The notes below the pieces were generated by a model that saw nothing but the letters and a program-made list of their open reading frames with translations, made no database searches and had not been told where the DNA came from. From positions 3,906,001 through 3,970,000 of the forward strand of contig NZ_CP082269.1 in the NCBI RefSeq assembly GCF_019880405.1: a DNA stretch of 64,000 nt, read 5' to 3'. Within the stretch, counting starts at the first letter, position 1; each line of letters opens with the position of its first letter. The DNA comes from Enterobacter sp. C2 (GTDB taxonomy: Bacteria; Pseudomonadota; Gammaproteobacteria; Enterobacterales; Enterobacteriaceae). Made by a program: the position numbers and the translations under genes. Below are positions 52,631-64,000 of this stretch, piece by piece.

Positions 52631-53560
52631 TTAATCCAAAGTGGGATTCATATGCCGCAGATCGAACGGTGTGATCTGGTAGACGTAATAGTTGAGCCAG
52701 TTAGTAAACAGCAGATTACCGTGACTGCGCCAGGTCGCACGCGGCGTATTCTGTGGATCGTCCTTCGGGAAGTAGTTATACGGGACAACCGGATCGAGAC
52801 CGGCCTCAAGATCGCGGAAATACTCCCCGGCCAGCGTATTGGCGTCATATTCAGGATGGCCGGTTACGAAGGCGATACGTTTATCTTTACTGGCAAAAAG
52901 GTAAGCATCACCCTCACTCGATTCAGCAAGAATATCCAGATCGGTATAGTCGCGGATCAGCGCTGCAGGGAAATCGGCATAGCGCGAATGCGGGGCCAAA
53001 AACGAGTCGTCAAAGCCACGGGTTAGGAGCGCATGCTGCTGAGTGATGTGGTGTTCATATACGCCAGAGAGCTTGTCTTTGCGGGTCTGCTTGGGGATAC
53101 CGTAGAGGATATTGAGTGCGGCCTGCACCGCCCAACAGACAAACAGCGTTGAGGTGACGTGATCTTTAGCCCACTCCAGCACCTGCTTGATCTGCGGCCA
53201 GTAGGCGACATCATTGAACTCAACCAGCCCCAGCGGCGCACCGGTCACAATGAGACCATCAAAGTTCTCCTCGTTGATCTCATCGAAGTTGCAGTAGAAG
53301 TTGTTCAGATGCTCAGCGGGCGTATTGCGGGACTCTCGCGCGTCAATACGCAGCAGGCGAACGTCTACCTGTAGCGGAGAGTTAGAGAGCAATCGCAGGA
53401 ACTGGTTTTCCGTTTCGATTTTCTTGGGCATCAGGTTAAGGATCAGCACCTTCAGAGGGCGTATCTCCTGACCTGTTGCACGTGATGTCGTCATGACAAA
53501 GACGTTTTCATCTCGCAAGAAATTGACGGCTGGCAGCTCGTCCTGCACCCGAATCGGCAT
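52631..53560 (-). CDS. metA: Homoserine O-succinyltransferase (MetA)
   Basis: MetA activates homoserine with succinyl-CoA, the first specific step of methionine synthesis. The 309-residue protein has the E. coli length. The catalytic cysteine is in [11 protein letters not shown], the His in VTGHPEYD and the Glu soon after. E. coli MetA is heat-labile and limits growth at high temperature; the same family features are present. Four MetJ boxes precede it. Convergent or tandem neighbour aceBAK is separate. Confidence 0.98.
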   Translation of the reverse strand: MPIRVQDELPAVNFLRDENVFVMTTSRATGQEIRPLKVLILNLMPKKIETENQFLRLLSNSPLQVDVRLLRIDARESRNTPAEHLNNFYCNFDEINEENFDGLIVTGAPLGLVEFNDVAYWPQIKQVLEWAKDHVTSTLFVCWAVQAALNILYGIPKQTRKDKLSGVYEHHITQQHALLTRGFDDSFLAPHSRYADFPAALIRDYTDLDILAESSEGDAYLFASKDKRIAFVTGHPEYDANTLAGEYFRDLEAGLDPVVPYNYFPKDDPQNTPRATWRSHGNLLFTNWLNYYVYQITPFDLRHMNPTLD

Positions 53561-53579
53561 AACCTTATTACCTCACAGC

Positions 53580-53611
53580 ATACGTTTAAACGTGTAGACA
53601 TCCAGATAGCT
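53580..53611 (-). promoter_or_regulatory. Four tandem MetJ boxes of metA
   Basis: On the minus strand four adjacent 8-bp boxes read AGCTATCT, GGATGTCT, ACACGTTT and AAACGTAT, each related to AGACGTCT. The array ends 20 bases before the metA start. It matches the E. coli metA operator. Confidence 0.88.
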
Positions 53612-53694
53612 GACAATAACCAGGAACAGGCAAAATGTCGAGCCTGCATGTGCCAGGTGAGAAAGTTTCAAGAATAAGGGAGAAAAATACAAAA

Positions 53695-53726
53695 GCAAAA
53701 AACCCCGTACCTTACGGTACGGGGTT
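53695..53726 (-). terminator. Terminator of the rRNA operon
   Basis: A perfect 11-bp stem AACCCCGTACC/GGTACGGGGTT with a 4-base loop is followed on the minus strand by TTTTTTGCTTTT. It lies 11 bases past the 5S gene. Confidence 0.93.
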
Positions 53727-53737
53727 CTTCTTATTTG

Positions 53738-53857
53738 ATGCCTGGCAGTTCCCTACTCTCGCATGGGGAGACCCCACACTACCATCGGCGCTACGGCGTT
53801 TCACTTCTGAGTTCGGCATGGGGTCAGGTGGGACCACCGCGCTAGTGCCGCCAGGCA
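53738..53857 (-). rRNA. rrf: 5S ribosomal RNA
   Basis: The 120-base sequence begins TGCCTGGCGGC and ends CTGCCAGGCAT on the minus strand. The terminal helix pairs, and the loop sequence matches E. coli 5S with only small changes. Confidence 0.98.
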
Positions 53858-53948
53858 AATTCTGTTATCACCCCGCTTTCGCGCAGTGATGTAATCTGTA
53901 TCAGCTGAAAATCGTCACTCAAATCCGCCAAAACATCTTCGGCGTTGT

Positions 53949-56854
<2,906 letters not shown>

Positions 56855-56987
56855 TCACAACCCGAAGATGTTTCGTAAAACATCATCGTGTCGCGAAAAT
56901 TTGAGAGACTCGAACACACCGCATCTTCCTTTCTTATTACGGAGAAAGGAAACAGTGTGTCGTTTCAATTTTCAGCTTGATCCAGAT

Positions 56988-56999
56988 TTTTAAAGAGCA
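56988..56999 (-). promoter_or_regulatory. boxA of the 16S-23S spacer
   Basis: Minus-strand TGCTCTTTAAAA matches the boxA antitermination signal found between tRNA-Ala and 23S in enterobacterial rRNA operons. It recruits the NusB-S10 complex. Confidence 0.8.
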
Positions 57000-57060
57000 A
57001 AACTTCGCAGCGCACCTTTGCAGGTACACTCTGAAGTTTTCTTGTTTCAGCAGTAAGTGA

Positions 57061-57136
57061 TGGTGGAGCTATGCGGGATCGAACCGCAGACCTCCTGCGT
57101 GCAAGGCAGGCGCTCTCCCAGCTGAGCTATAACCCC
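57061..57136 (-). tRNA. alaT: tRNA-Ala (anticodon TGC)
   Basis: The 76-base gene starts GGGGTTATAGCTCAGC and ends AGCTCCACCA on the minus strand, with an encoded CCA and TGC in the anticodon loop. It matches E. coli tRNA-Ala1B with minor changes. It follows tRNA-Ile in the spacer. Confidence 0.97.
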
Positions 57137-57163
57137 ATCGTAAAAACTAATCTCTGTGTCCCG

Positions 57164-57245
57164 AATTCGTTTCCGGGCGCGGCGTGGTAACGCGAAGCAT
57201 ACTGAAGTATGTGAGCGTTGCCATAACAAAGCACGGGAGCGAATT
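57164..57245. repeat. Long imperfect inverted repeat between tRNA-Ala and tRNA-Ile
   Basis: Arms of about 40 bases start with AATTCG (57164) and end CGAATT (57245), flush with the tRNA-Ile CCA. The arms keep CCCG..GC, TGG(T/C)AACGC and CATACT segments in complement. It resembles the ribosomal spacer loop insertions known in enterobacterial spacers, and makes the Ile-Ala gap 109 bases against about 42 in E. coli. Confidence 0.7.
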
Positions 57246-57322
<77 letters not shown>

Positions 57323-57393
57323 GCAGAGATTTTTACTGCTGTTTATTTCTATCAGACAATCTGTGTGGACACTGCGAAGCAGGTTCTTTCAGG

Positions 57394-58933
<1,540 letters not shown>

Positions 58934-59065
58934 AAGTTTGATGCTCTTAGAATTAAACTTCGTAATGAATTACGTATGTTCACTCCAGAGACTTGGTATT
59001 CATTTAGCGTCTTGCGACGTTAAGAATCCATGTCTTCGAGTGCCCACACAGATTGTCTGATAAAT

Positions 59066-59077
59066 TGTTAAAGAGCA
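59066..59077 (-). promoter_or_regulatory. boxA in the rRNA leader
   Basis: Minus-strand TGCTCTTTAACA is the classical boxA of enterobacterial rRNA leaders, 133 bases upstream of mature 16S. It directs rRNA antitermination. Confidence 0.88.
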
Positions 59078-59117
59078 GTGCAACGCGGCTTTCAGCTCAC
59101 CGTTGCGAGGTGGCGTA

Positions 59118-59145
59118 TATTACGCTTTCCTCTTTCAGAGTCAAC
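59118..59145 (-). promoter_or_regulatory. rRNA promoter P2
   Basis: Minus-strand TTGACT and TAATAT are separated by 16 bases, matching the rrn P2 arrangement, in the expected place downstream of P1 and upstream of boxA. Confidence 0.82.
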
Positions 59146-59228
59146 CCTCAATTTCAGGATTTTTTTCTCTTCAATCAACCCGGCTCATCGTGTGAAGTGA
59201 TTCACATCCGCCGTGTCGATGGAGGCGC

Positions 59229-59256
59229 ATTATAGGGAGTTCTCGAGCACCCGCAA
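59229..59256 (-). promoter_or_regulatory. rRNA promoter P1
   Basis: Minus-strand TTGCGG and TATAAT are separated by 16 bases, followed by a GCGCC discriminator typical of stringently controlled P1 promoters. An AT-rich stretch upstream could be the UP element. Confidence 0.78.
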
Positions 59257-59373
59257 TAGTTAAATTGCAGAAAAATGACTGACTGCTGCATTCCACAGCA
59301 AAACGCGGCCTTATACCTTTTTACACACAGAGTTATCCACACCGCTGCGAAAAATTGAAAATTTACGAGCGTT

Positions 59374-59389
59374 GCGCAAACGTTTTCGT
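59374..59389 (+). promoter_or_regulatory. PurR box of purHD
   Basis: GCGCAAACGTTTTCGT matches the PurR operator consensus ACGCAAACGTTTTCNT with one change. It is 111 bases upstream of purH, within the spacer shared with the rRNA operon (58934-59499). That spacer holds the rrn leader, P1/P2, this operator and the purH leader; no other gene is visible. Confidence 0.9.
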
Positions 59390-59499
59390 TAAAATGCCTT
59401 CGCTCATTCAAGGCGGCCCCTTGTGGGGCGTTAGCTGAGTTTTTAGAGAAAAATTCAGCTAACGCTCTCTGTAATGTTCAAATCCCGGGGATTTATACC

Positions 59500-61086
59500 A
59501 TGCAACAACGTCCAGTCCGCCGCGCTCTGCTCAGTGTTTCTGATAAAGCCGGTATCGTCGAATTCGCTCAGGCACTCTCCCAGCGCGGCGTGGAGCTGCT
59601 CTCCACCGGTGGTACTGCCCGCCTGCTGGCAGATAAAGGCCTGCCGGTAACCGAAGTTTCCGATTACACCGGCTTCCCGGAAATGATGGATGGACGTGTA
59701 AAGACACTGCACCCGAAAGTCCACGGCGGCATTCTTGGCCGTCGCGGCCAGGATGATGGGATCATGGCTCAGCATGGCATCGATCCTATCGATATGGTGG
59801 TAGTGAACCTTTATCCCTTTGCCGCGACCGTTGCCCGTGAAGGGTGCTCGCTGGAAGACGCCGTAGAGAATATCGATATCGGTGGCCCTACCATGGTGCG
59901 CTCCGCTGCCAAGAACCATAAAGACGTGGCGATTGTGGTAAAGAGCAGTGACTACGACGCCATTATTAACGAGATGGATGCTCACGAAGGCTCGCTGACC
60001 CTTGAGACCCGTTTCGACCTCGCGATTAAAGCCTTCGAACACACCGCTGCCTATGACAGCATGATCGCCAACTACTTTGGCAGCCTGGTTCCGGCGTACC
60101 ACGGTGACACTAAAGAGCCCGCTGGCCGCTTCCCACGTACTCTTAACCTGAACTTTATTAAGAAGCAGGATATGCGTTACGGCGAAAACAGCCACCAGCA
60201 GGCTGCCTTCTATATAGAAGAAGGTGTTAAAGAGGCCTCCGTGGCGACGGCTACCCAAGTCCAGGGCAAAGCACTCTCCTATAACAATATCGCCGACACT
60301 GACGCGGCGCTGGAGTGCGTGAAAGAGTTCAACGAGCCGGCCTGTGTCATCGTTAAGCATGCGAACCCGTGCGGCGTGGCGGTAGGCGACTCTATTCTCA
60401 GCGCGTACGATCGCGCTTATAAAACCGATCCGACCTCGGCCTTCGGCGGCATCATTGCTTTTAACCGTGAGCTGGATGCTGATACCGCCCAGGCGATCAT
60501 TTCTCGCCAGTTTGTTGAGGTGATCATTGCTCCCTCCGCGACGGAAGAGGCATTGAAGATTACCGCTGCTAAACAGAACGTCCGCGTCCTGACCTGCGGC
60601 AAGTGGACCGAGCGTGTGGCGGGCCTCGATTTCAAACGCGTGAATGGCGGCCTTCTGGTTCAGGATCGCGACCTCGGCATGGTGACCAACAGCGAGCTGC
60701 GCGTGGTCAGCAAGCGCCAGCCGACCGAAGAAGAGATGCGCGATGCCCTCTTCTGCTGGAAAGTAGCCAAGTTTGTTAAATCCAACGCTATTGTGTACGC
60801 CAAAGAGAAGATGACCATCGGTATCGGCGCAGGACAGATGAGCCGCGTCTACTCCGCAAAAATTGCCGGTATCAAAGCCAGTGACGAAGGGCTGGAAGTG
60901 AAAGGCTCCGCGATGGCCTCTGACGCCTTCTTCCCGTTCCGCGACGGTATTGATGCTGCGGCAGCCGTGGGCGTGACCTGCGTGATCCAACCGGGCGGCT
61001 CTATTCGCGATGATGAAGTCATTGCTGCCGCCGACGAGCACGGCATCGCGATGATCTTCACCGACATGCGCCACTTCCGCCATTAA
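59500..61086 (+). CDS. purH: Bifunctional AICAR formyltransferase / IMP cyclohydrolase (PurH)
   Basis: PurH performs the last two steps of IMP synthesis. The 528-residue product (E. coli 529) has the N-terminal cyclohydrolase domain (about 1-200: [36 protein letters not shown]) and the C-terminal formyltransferase domain with the Lys-His motif IVKHANPCG near 284-292. It ends DMRHFRH. Preceded by a PurR box and followed by purD after 15 bases. Confidence 0.99.
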   Translation: MQQRPVRRALLSVSDKAGIVEFAQALSQRGVELLSTGGTARLLADKGLPVTEVSDYTGFPEMMDGRVKTLHPKVHGGILGRRGQDDGIMAQHGIDPIDMVVVNLYPFAATVAREGCSLEDAVENIDIGGPTMVRSAAKNHKDVAIVVKSSDYDAIINEMDAHEGSLTLETRFDLAIKAFEHTAAYDSMIANYFGSLVPAYHGDTKEPAGRFPRTLNLNFIKKQDMRYGENSHQQAAFYIEEGVKEASVATATQVQGKALSYNNIADTDAALECVKEFNEPACVIVKHANPCGVAVGDSILSAYDRAYKTDPTSAFGGIIAFNRELDADTAQAIISRQFVEVIIAPSATEEALKITAAKQNVRVLTCGKWTERVAGLDFKRVNGGLLVQDRDLGMVTNSELRVVSKRQPTEEEMRDALFCWKVAKFVKSNAIVYAKEKMTIGIGAGQMSRVYSAKIAGIKASDEGLEVKGSAMASDAFFPFRDGIDAAAAVGVTCVIQPGGSIRDDEVIAAADEHGIAMIFTDMRHFRH

Positions 61087-61101
61087 TTCACGGAGCAGAG
61101 A

Positions 61102-62391
61102 ATGAAAGTATTAGTTATTGGTAACGGCGGACGCGAGCATGCCCTGGCGTGGAAAGCGGCCCAGTCCCCGCTGGTAAGCACCGTTTTTGTTGCGCCCGGC
61201 AACGCTGGTACGGCGCTGGAGCCAGCCCTGCAGAACGTCGCCGTGAGCGCGACGGATATCCCTGCCCTGCTGAGCTTCGCCCAGAACGAGAAGATCGATC
61301 TGACTATCGTTGGCCCGGAAGCGCCGCTGGTGATTGGCGTGGTAGATGCATTCCAGGCTGCGGGACTGAAAATCTTTGGCCCGACTCAGGGTGCCGCCCA
61401 GCTTGAAGGCTCTAAAGCGTTTACTAAGGATTTCCTCGCTCGGCATAACATTCCCACCGCCGAGTATGAGAACTTTACCGAGGTTGAGCCTGCTCTGGCC
61501 TACCTGCGCGAGAAAGGCGCGCCGATCGTCATTAAAGCCGACGGTCTGGCCGCGGGTAAAGGCGTCATTGTGGCGATGACCCCGGAAGAGGCAGAAGCTG
61601 CGGTACACGATATGCTGGCAGGCAATGCCTTTGGCGATGCGGGTCACCGCATCGTTATCGAAGAGTTCCTCGACGGTGAAGAGGCGAGCTTTATTGTCAT
61701 GGTCGACGGCGAGCACGTGCTGCCGATGGCCACCAGTCAGGATCATAAGCGCGTCGGCAACGGTGATACCGGGCCGAACACCGGCGGAATGGGGGCTTAC
61801 TCTCCTGCGCCGGTCGTCACCAGCGAGGTACATCAGCGCGCCATGGATCGCGTGATCTGGCCAACCGTGAAAGGCATGGCAGCAGAAGGCAATACCTACG
61901 TGGGCTTCCTCTATGCTGGGTTGATGATCGATCCGCAGGGTAACCCGAAGGTGATCGAGTTCAACTGTCGCTTTGGCGATCCAGAAACCCAGCCGATCAT
62001 GCTGCGCATGAAATCCGACCTGGTGGAGCTCTGTCTGGCCGCCTGTGAAGGCAAGCTTGATGAGAAAACCTCGGAGTGGGACGATCGTGCCTCGCTGGGC
62101 GTGGTCATTGCCGCAGGTGGCTACCCGGGTAACTACCGCACCGGCGACGTGATCCACGGCCTGCCGCTGGAGAACATCGGCGGTAAGGTGTTCCATGCCG
62201 GTACTACGCTTGCTGACGACGACCAGGTGCTCACCAGCGGCGGACGCGTGCTCTGTGCCACCGCGCTGGGTAACACCGTCGCTGAAGCGCAGAAGAACGC
62301 CTATGCGCTGATGGCAGATATTCACTGGGAAGGCAGCTTCAGCCGCCAGGATATTGGCTATCGTGCTATTGCGCGGGAAGAGCAGCAGTAA
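61102..62391 (+). CDS. purD: Phosphoribosylamine-glycine ligase (PurD)
   Basis: PurD (GAR synthetase) joins glycine to phosphoribosylamine in purine synthesis. The 429-residue ATP-grasp protein has the E. coli length. Characteristic segments are the start MKVLVIGNGGREHALAWK, KADGLAAGKGV, the ATP-binding region IEEFLDGEEASF and the signature FNCRFGDPETQ. Second gene of purHD; a REP palindrome follows. Confidence 0.99.
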   Translation: MKVLVIGNGGREHALAWKAAQSPLVSTVFVAPGNAGTALEPALQNVAVSATDIPALLSFAQNEKIDLTIVGPEAPLVIGVVDAFQAAGLKIFGPTQGAAQLEGSKAFTKDFLARHNIPTAEYENFTEVEPALAYLREKGAPIVIKADGLAAGKGVIVAMTPEEAEAAVHDMLAGNAFGDAGHRIVIEEFLDGEEASFIVMVDGEHVLPMATSQDHKRVGNGDTGPNTGGMGAYSPAPVVTSEVHQRAMDRVIWPTVKGMAAEGNTYVGFLYAGLMIDPQGNPKVIEFNCRFGDPETQPIMLRMKSDLVELCLAACEGKLDEKTSEWDDRASLGVVIAAGGYPGNYRTGDVIHGLPLENIGGKVFHAGTTLADDDQVLTSGGRVLCATALGNTVAEAQKNAYALMADIHWEGSFSRQDIGYRAIAREEQQ

Positions 62392-62398
62392 ACCTCAC

Positions 62399-62432
62399 CA
62401 GGGCGGCCAGGCGCTTGCGCTTATCCGCCCTG
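62399..62432. repeat. REP-type palindrome after purD
   Basis: CAGGGCGG and CCGCCCTG arms enclose a GGCGCTTGCGCTT centre. It lies between the convergent ends of purD and yjaH. Confidence 0.75.
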
Positions 62433-62443
62433 TCTTAGCCCCT

Positions 62444-63142
62444 TCAGAAACTCTTCGCCTGCGGTTGCCAGGTACAAAAATTCTCGTTTGCCACCAGCAA
62501 CAGCTGCGTCCCTTCCGGCGCTTCCAGCCACGCAAGACTTACGTCCGCTGAAGAGTGCTGCTGACGACGCTGAATATGGCTTAGCGCCTGCGGTTCAAAA
62601 TCGGGCTTGACGGTCTGGCCTTCACAGGTGGTTACCGAGCCGTCGCGGTGCCAGCGTCCCTGACGCAGCATCACCTGCCCCTGGCGTAGGGCATCGCTGG
62701 TCTGGCGGATCTGGTTGGCACGGTAGCGGTAGAGCGCGATCTGGTCGCTGGAGAGCTGTTGCTTCTGGCCGTTGACTTCTCGCTGCATAAAGCTGAGTTC
62801 GCCGCGCTCGTCGAAGCGGGCACGAATGTGTTCCGGCGGGGTGCCGTAAACGTTGAGTTCGATCAGCGCCAGCCGATCGCCCTGCCAGCGATATTCGCTG
62901 ATAGAGGTATCTCCGCTACGCCACGGACTAAACGCCGTCAGAAGATGGACGGCATCTCCATCGTCCTTACGCCATATACGCACTGCCCCATGGTCGCCTG
63001 CGTAGCCGCTGGCGGTAAAGGGCGGCAGCGAATCACTATGGCTGCAGGCCGTCAGCAACAGCAGGCCCGCCAGCGTCAGGGTGCGACGCCAGACAGACAA
63101 AAGGGGCGTAAACGCCCCCTCATCAAAACTGTTCGCTGTCAC
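62444..63142 (-). CDS. yjaH: DUF1481 lipoprotein YjaH
   Basis: The 232-residue protein matches E. coli YjaH (DUF1481). A lipoprotein-like signal LAGLLLLTACSHSD places the acylated cysteine near residue 33. Conserved blocks include GAVRIWRKDDGD and the MQREVNGQKQQLSSDQIALYRYRAN region. Function unknown. The GTG start lies 6 bases after the hupA stop. The hupA terminator hairpin lies within its first codons, so expression may depend on read-through; a TTG 14 codons later is an alternative start. Confidence 0.85.
   Translation of the reverse strand: MTANSFDEGAFTPLLSVWRRTLTLAGLLLLTACSHSDSLPPFTASGYAGDHGAVRIWRKDDGDAVHLLTAFSPWRSGDTSISEYRWQGDRLALIELNVYGTPPEHIRARFDERGELSFMQREVNGQKQQLSSDQIALYRYRANQIRQTSDALRQGQVMLRQGRWHRDGSVTTCEGQTVKPDFEPQALSHIQRRQQHSSADVSLAWLEAPEGTQLLLVANENFCTWQPQAKSF
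63097..63120 (-). terminator. Terminator of hupA inside the start of yjaH
   Basis: On the minus strand a stem GGGGCG/CGCCCC with loop TTTA is followed by TTTTGT. It lies 29 bases past the hupA stop and within yjaH codons. Confidence 0.8.
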
Positions 63143-63148
63143 GCGGTC

Positions 63149-63421
63149 TTATTTAACTGCGTCTTTCAGAGCTTTGCCAGAAACAAATGCCGGCACGTTA
63201 GCTGCGGCGATTTTGATTTCATTACCGGTCTGCGGGTTGCGGCCAGTACGCTCAGCGCGGTGGTTCACTTTGAAGGTTCCGAAACCAACCAGTTGTACAG
63301 CATCGCCTTCTTTCAGAGACTCAGTAATAGCAGCCAGGGTGGATTCCAGGGCAGCTTTCGCCTGTACTTTAGACAGGTCAGCCTTGTCTGCAATTACATC
63401 AATCAGTTGAGTCTTGTTCAT
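63149..63421 (-). CDS. hupA: DNA-binding protein HU-alpha (HupA)
   Basis: HU-alpha is an abundant nucleoid protein that bends DNA, forming homodimers or heterodimers with HU-beta. The 90-residue product is virtually identical to E. coli Hup[18 protein letters not shown] start, the core [28 protein letters not shown] and the arm [22 protein letters not shown]. It is followed directly by yjaH and preceded by yjaG on the same strand. Confidence 0.99.
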   Translation of the reverse strand: MNKTQLIDVIADKADLSKVQAKAALESTLAAITESLKEGDAVQLVGFGTFKVNHRAERTGRNPQTGNEIKIAAANVPAFVSGKALKDAVK

Positions 63422-63607
63422 AAGTTATCCTTACAATGTGTTTATCGCTTGCTAAGCATCGAGTGCGACGAAAATGCCAGAAAAGCACTCTCCTGCATAC
63501 ACGCACCGATAGCCACTTTTTTTCGCCCTCCAAATGTAGACCAGACGGGGGGCCAATGGGAAGCCTTCCAGTGAGACAAAACAGGCGTTAAATCACGTTT
63601 TGTTGTC

Positions 63608-64000
63608 TCATTGCTGCAAAAGTATACCGATATTACTCTCACCCGCCTCGCGTAAGTCCGCACGTAGCCCTTTAATCAGCTCAATATCGCGTTCTTCGCA
63701 GTCAGCCAAAAGTCGGAATATTTCCCACTGAATGTCCCACTCTTGCTCTACGGCCGGGTTCGCTTTCAGCTCTTCATCGGTCATTTCGCGACCGGCATGA
63801 GTCATCTCCAGCATCGCTACCGTAGTGATAGAGGTTTTGCTTACCTCGATGGTGTGCTCCAGCGTTTCACCGCTCAGGCGTGAGTGCACCAGCTCGCTTA
63901 AGGCGACGCAGGCGTCAATGGCCGGATAGACACCGTAGAGATCGTAATCCTCTGCCGCCGGGATCGCCTCTTCCAGCTTCTCCAGCTGGCTGTCGAAATT
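63608..64000 (-). CDS. yjaG: DUF416 family protein YjaG (3' part)
   Basis: The last 130 codons are in the window; the 5' part is beyond the right edge. The sequence HSRLSGETLEHTIEVSKTSITTVAMLEMTHAGREM and the end LREAGESNIGILLQQ match E. coli YjaG (196 aa). The family is of unknown function. It lies upstream of hupA, as in E. coli. Confidence 0.95.
   Translation of the reverse strand, partial: NFDSQLEKLEEAIPAAEDYDLYGVYPAIDACVALSELVHSRLSGETLEHTIEVSKTSITTVAMLEMTHAGREMTDEELKANPAVEQEWDIQWEIFRLLADCEERDIELIKGLRADLREAGESNIGILLQQ

Noticed and set aside
59455-61083. A 542-codon open frame antisense to purH
   Set aside because: It mirrors a highly conserved, GC-rich gene; long antisense frames are common there, and its translation has no recognisable domain.
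61111-62325. A 404-codon open frame antisense to purD
   Set aside because: Shadow of a conserved gene with no domain match.

Overview
This window is a piece of the chromosome of a member of the Enterobacteriaceae, closest in character to the Enterobacter / Lelliottia / Leclercia group. The evidence is gene order and protein sequence close to the 89-92 minute region of E. coli K-12, three full-length 127-bp ERIC elements, REP-type palindromes, an enterobacterial 16S rRNA, and the complete mal and aceBAK loci. Genus cannot be fixed from this window alone. Almost everything is core genome; accessory material is limited to one small island next to dusA, a decayed toxin-antitoxin pair next to yjbB, and repeats.

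Layout. 1-10.5 kb: ssb (partial) and uvrA diverge around a LexA box; then yjbR, yjbQ, aphA, tyrB, alr and dnaB on the minus strand, qor on plus, and pspG behind a sigma-54 promoter. 10.5-14.1 kb: dusA, followed by a roughly 2.5-kb AT-rich segment bounded by two perfect 17-bp direct repeats. It carries an unrecognised gene pair that looks like a membrane-active toxin with a membrane immunity partner, plus a HigB2/HigA2-type toxin-antitoxin operon with a two-palindrome operator. 14.1-22 kb: a TraF-like outer-membrane protein, zur, yjbJ, lexA (dinF is absent between lexA and yjbJ), dgkA, plsB, ubiA and ubiC. 22-30 kb: the maltose regulon as divergent malK-lamB-malM and malE-malF-malG around a MalT/CRP control region, then psiE. 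30-36 kb: the yjbEFGH exopolysaccharide operon and pgi. 36.2-42.9 kb: lysine riboswitch and lysC, a PanS-like transporter, yjbD, rluF, an antitoxin with a frameshifted toxin, and yjbB. 43-53.6 kb: metH, iclR, the glyoxylate-bypass operon aceB-aceA-aceK, and metA with MetJ boxes. 53.7-59.4 kb: an rRNA operon read leftwards (16S, tRNA-Ile, tRNA-Ala, 23S, 5S) with P1, P2 and boxA. 59.4-64 kb: PurR box, purH-purD, yjaH, hupA and yjaG (partial).

How the genes work together. Most loci keep their known control logic: LexA boxes at uvrA/ssb and lexA, IclR sites at iclR and aceB, MetJ boxes at metA, a PurR box at purHD, a lysine riboswitch at lysC, and MalT/CRP sites at mal. Methionine genes (metA, metH) flank the ace operon as in E. 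coli.

The most interesting region is the dusA-side island. Its boundary repeat supplies the apparent -35 element of the dusA promoter, and its two-gene cassette has the layout of an effector-immunity pair that I cannot assign to a named family. A second point is that the rRNA operon shows four small indels at positions I know as nearly invariant in 16S and 23S; these are more likely consensus errors than biology, but they should be checked.
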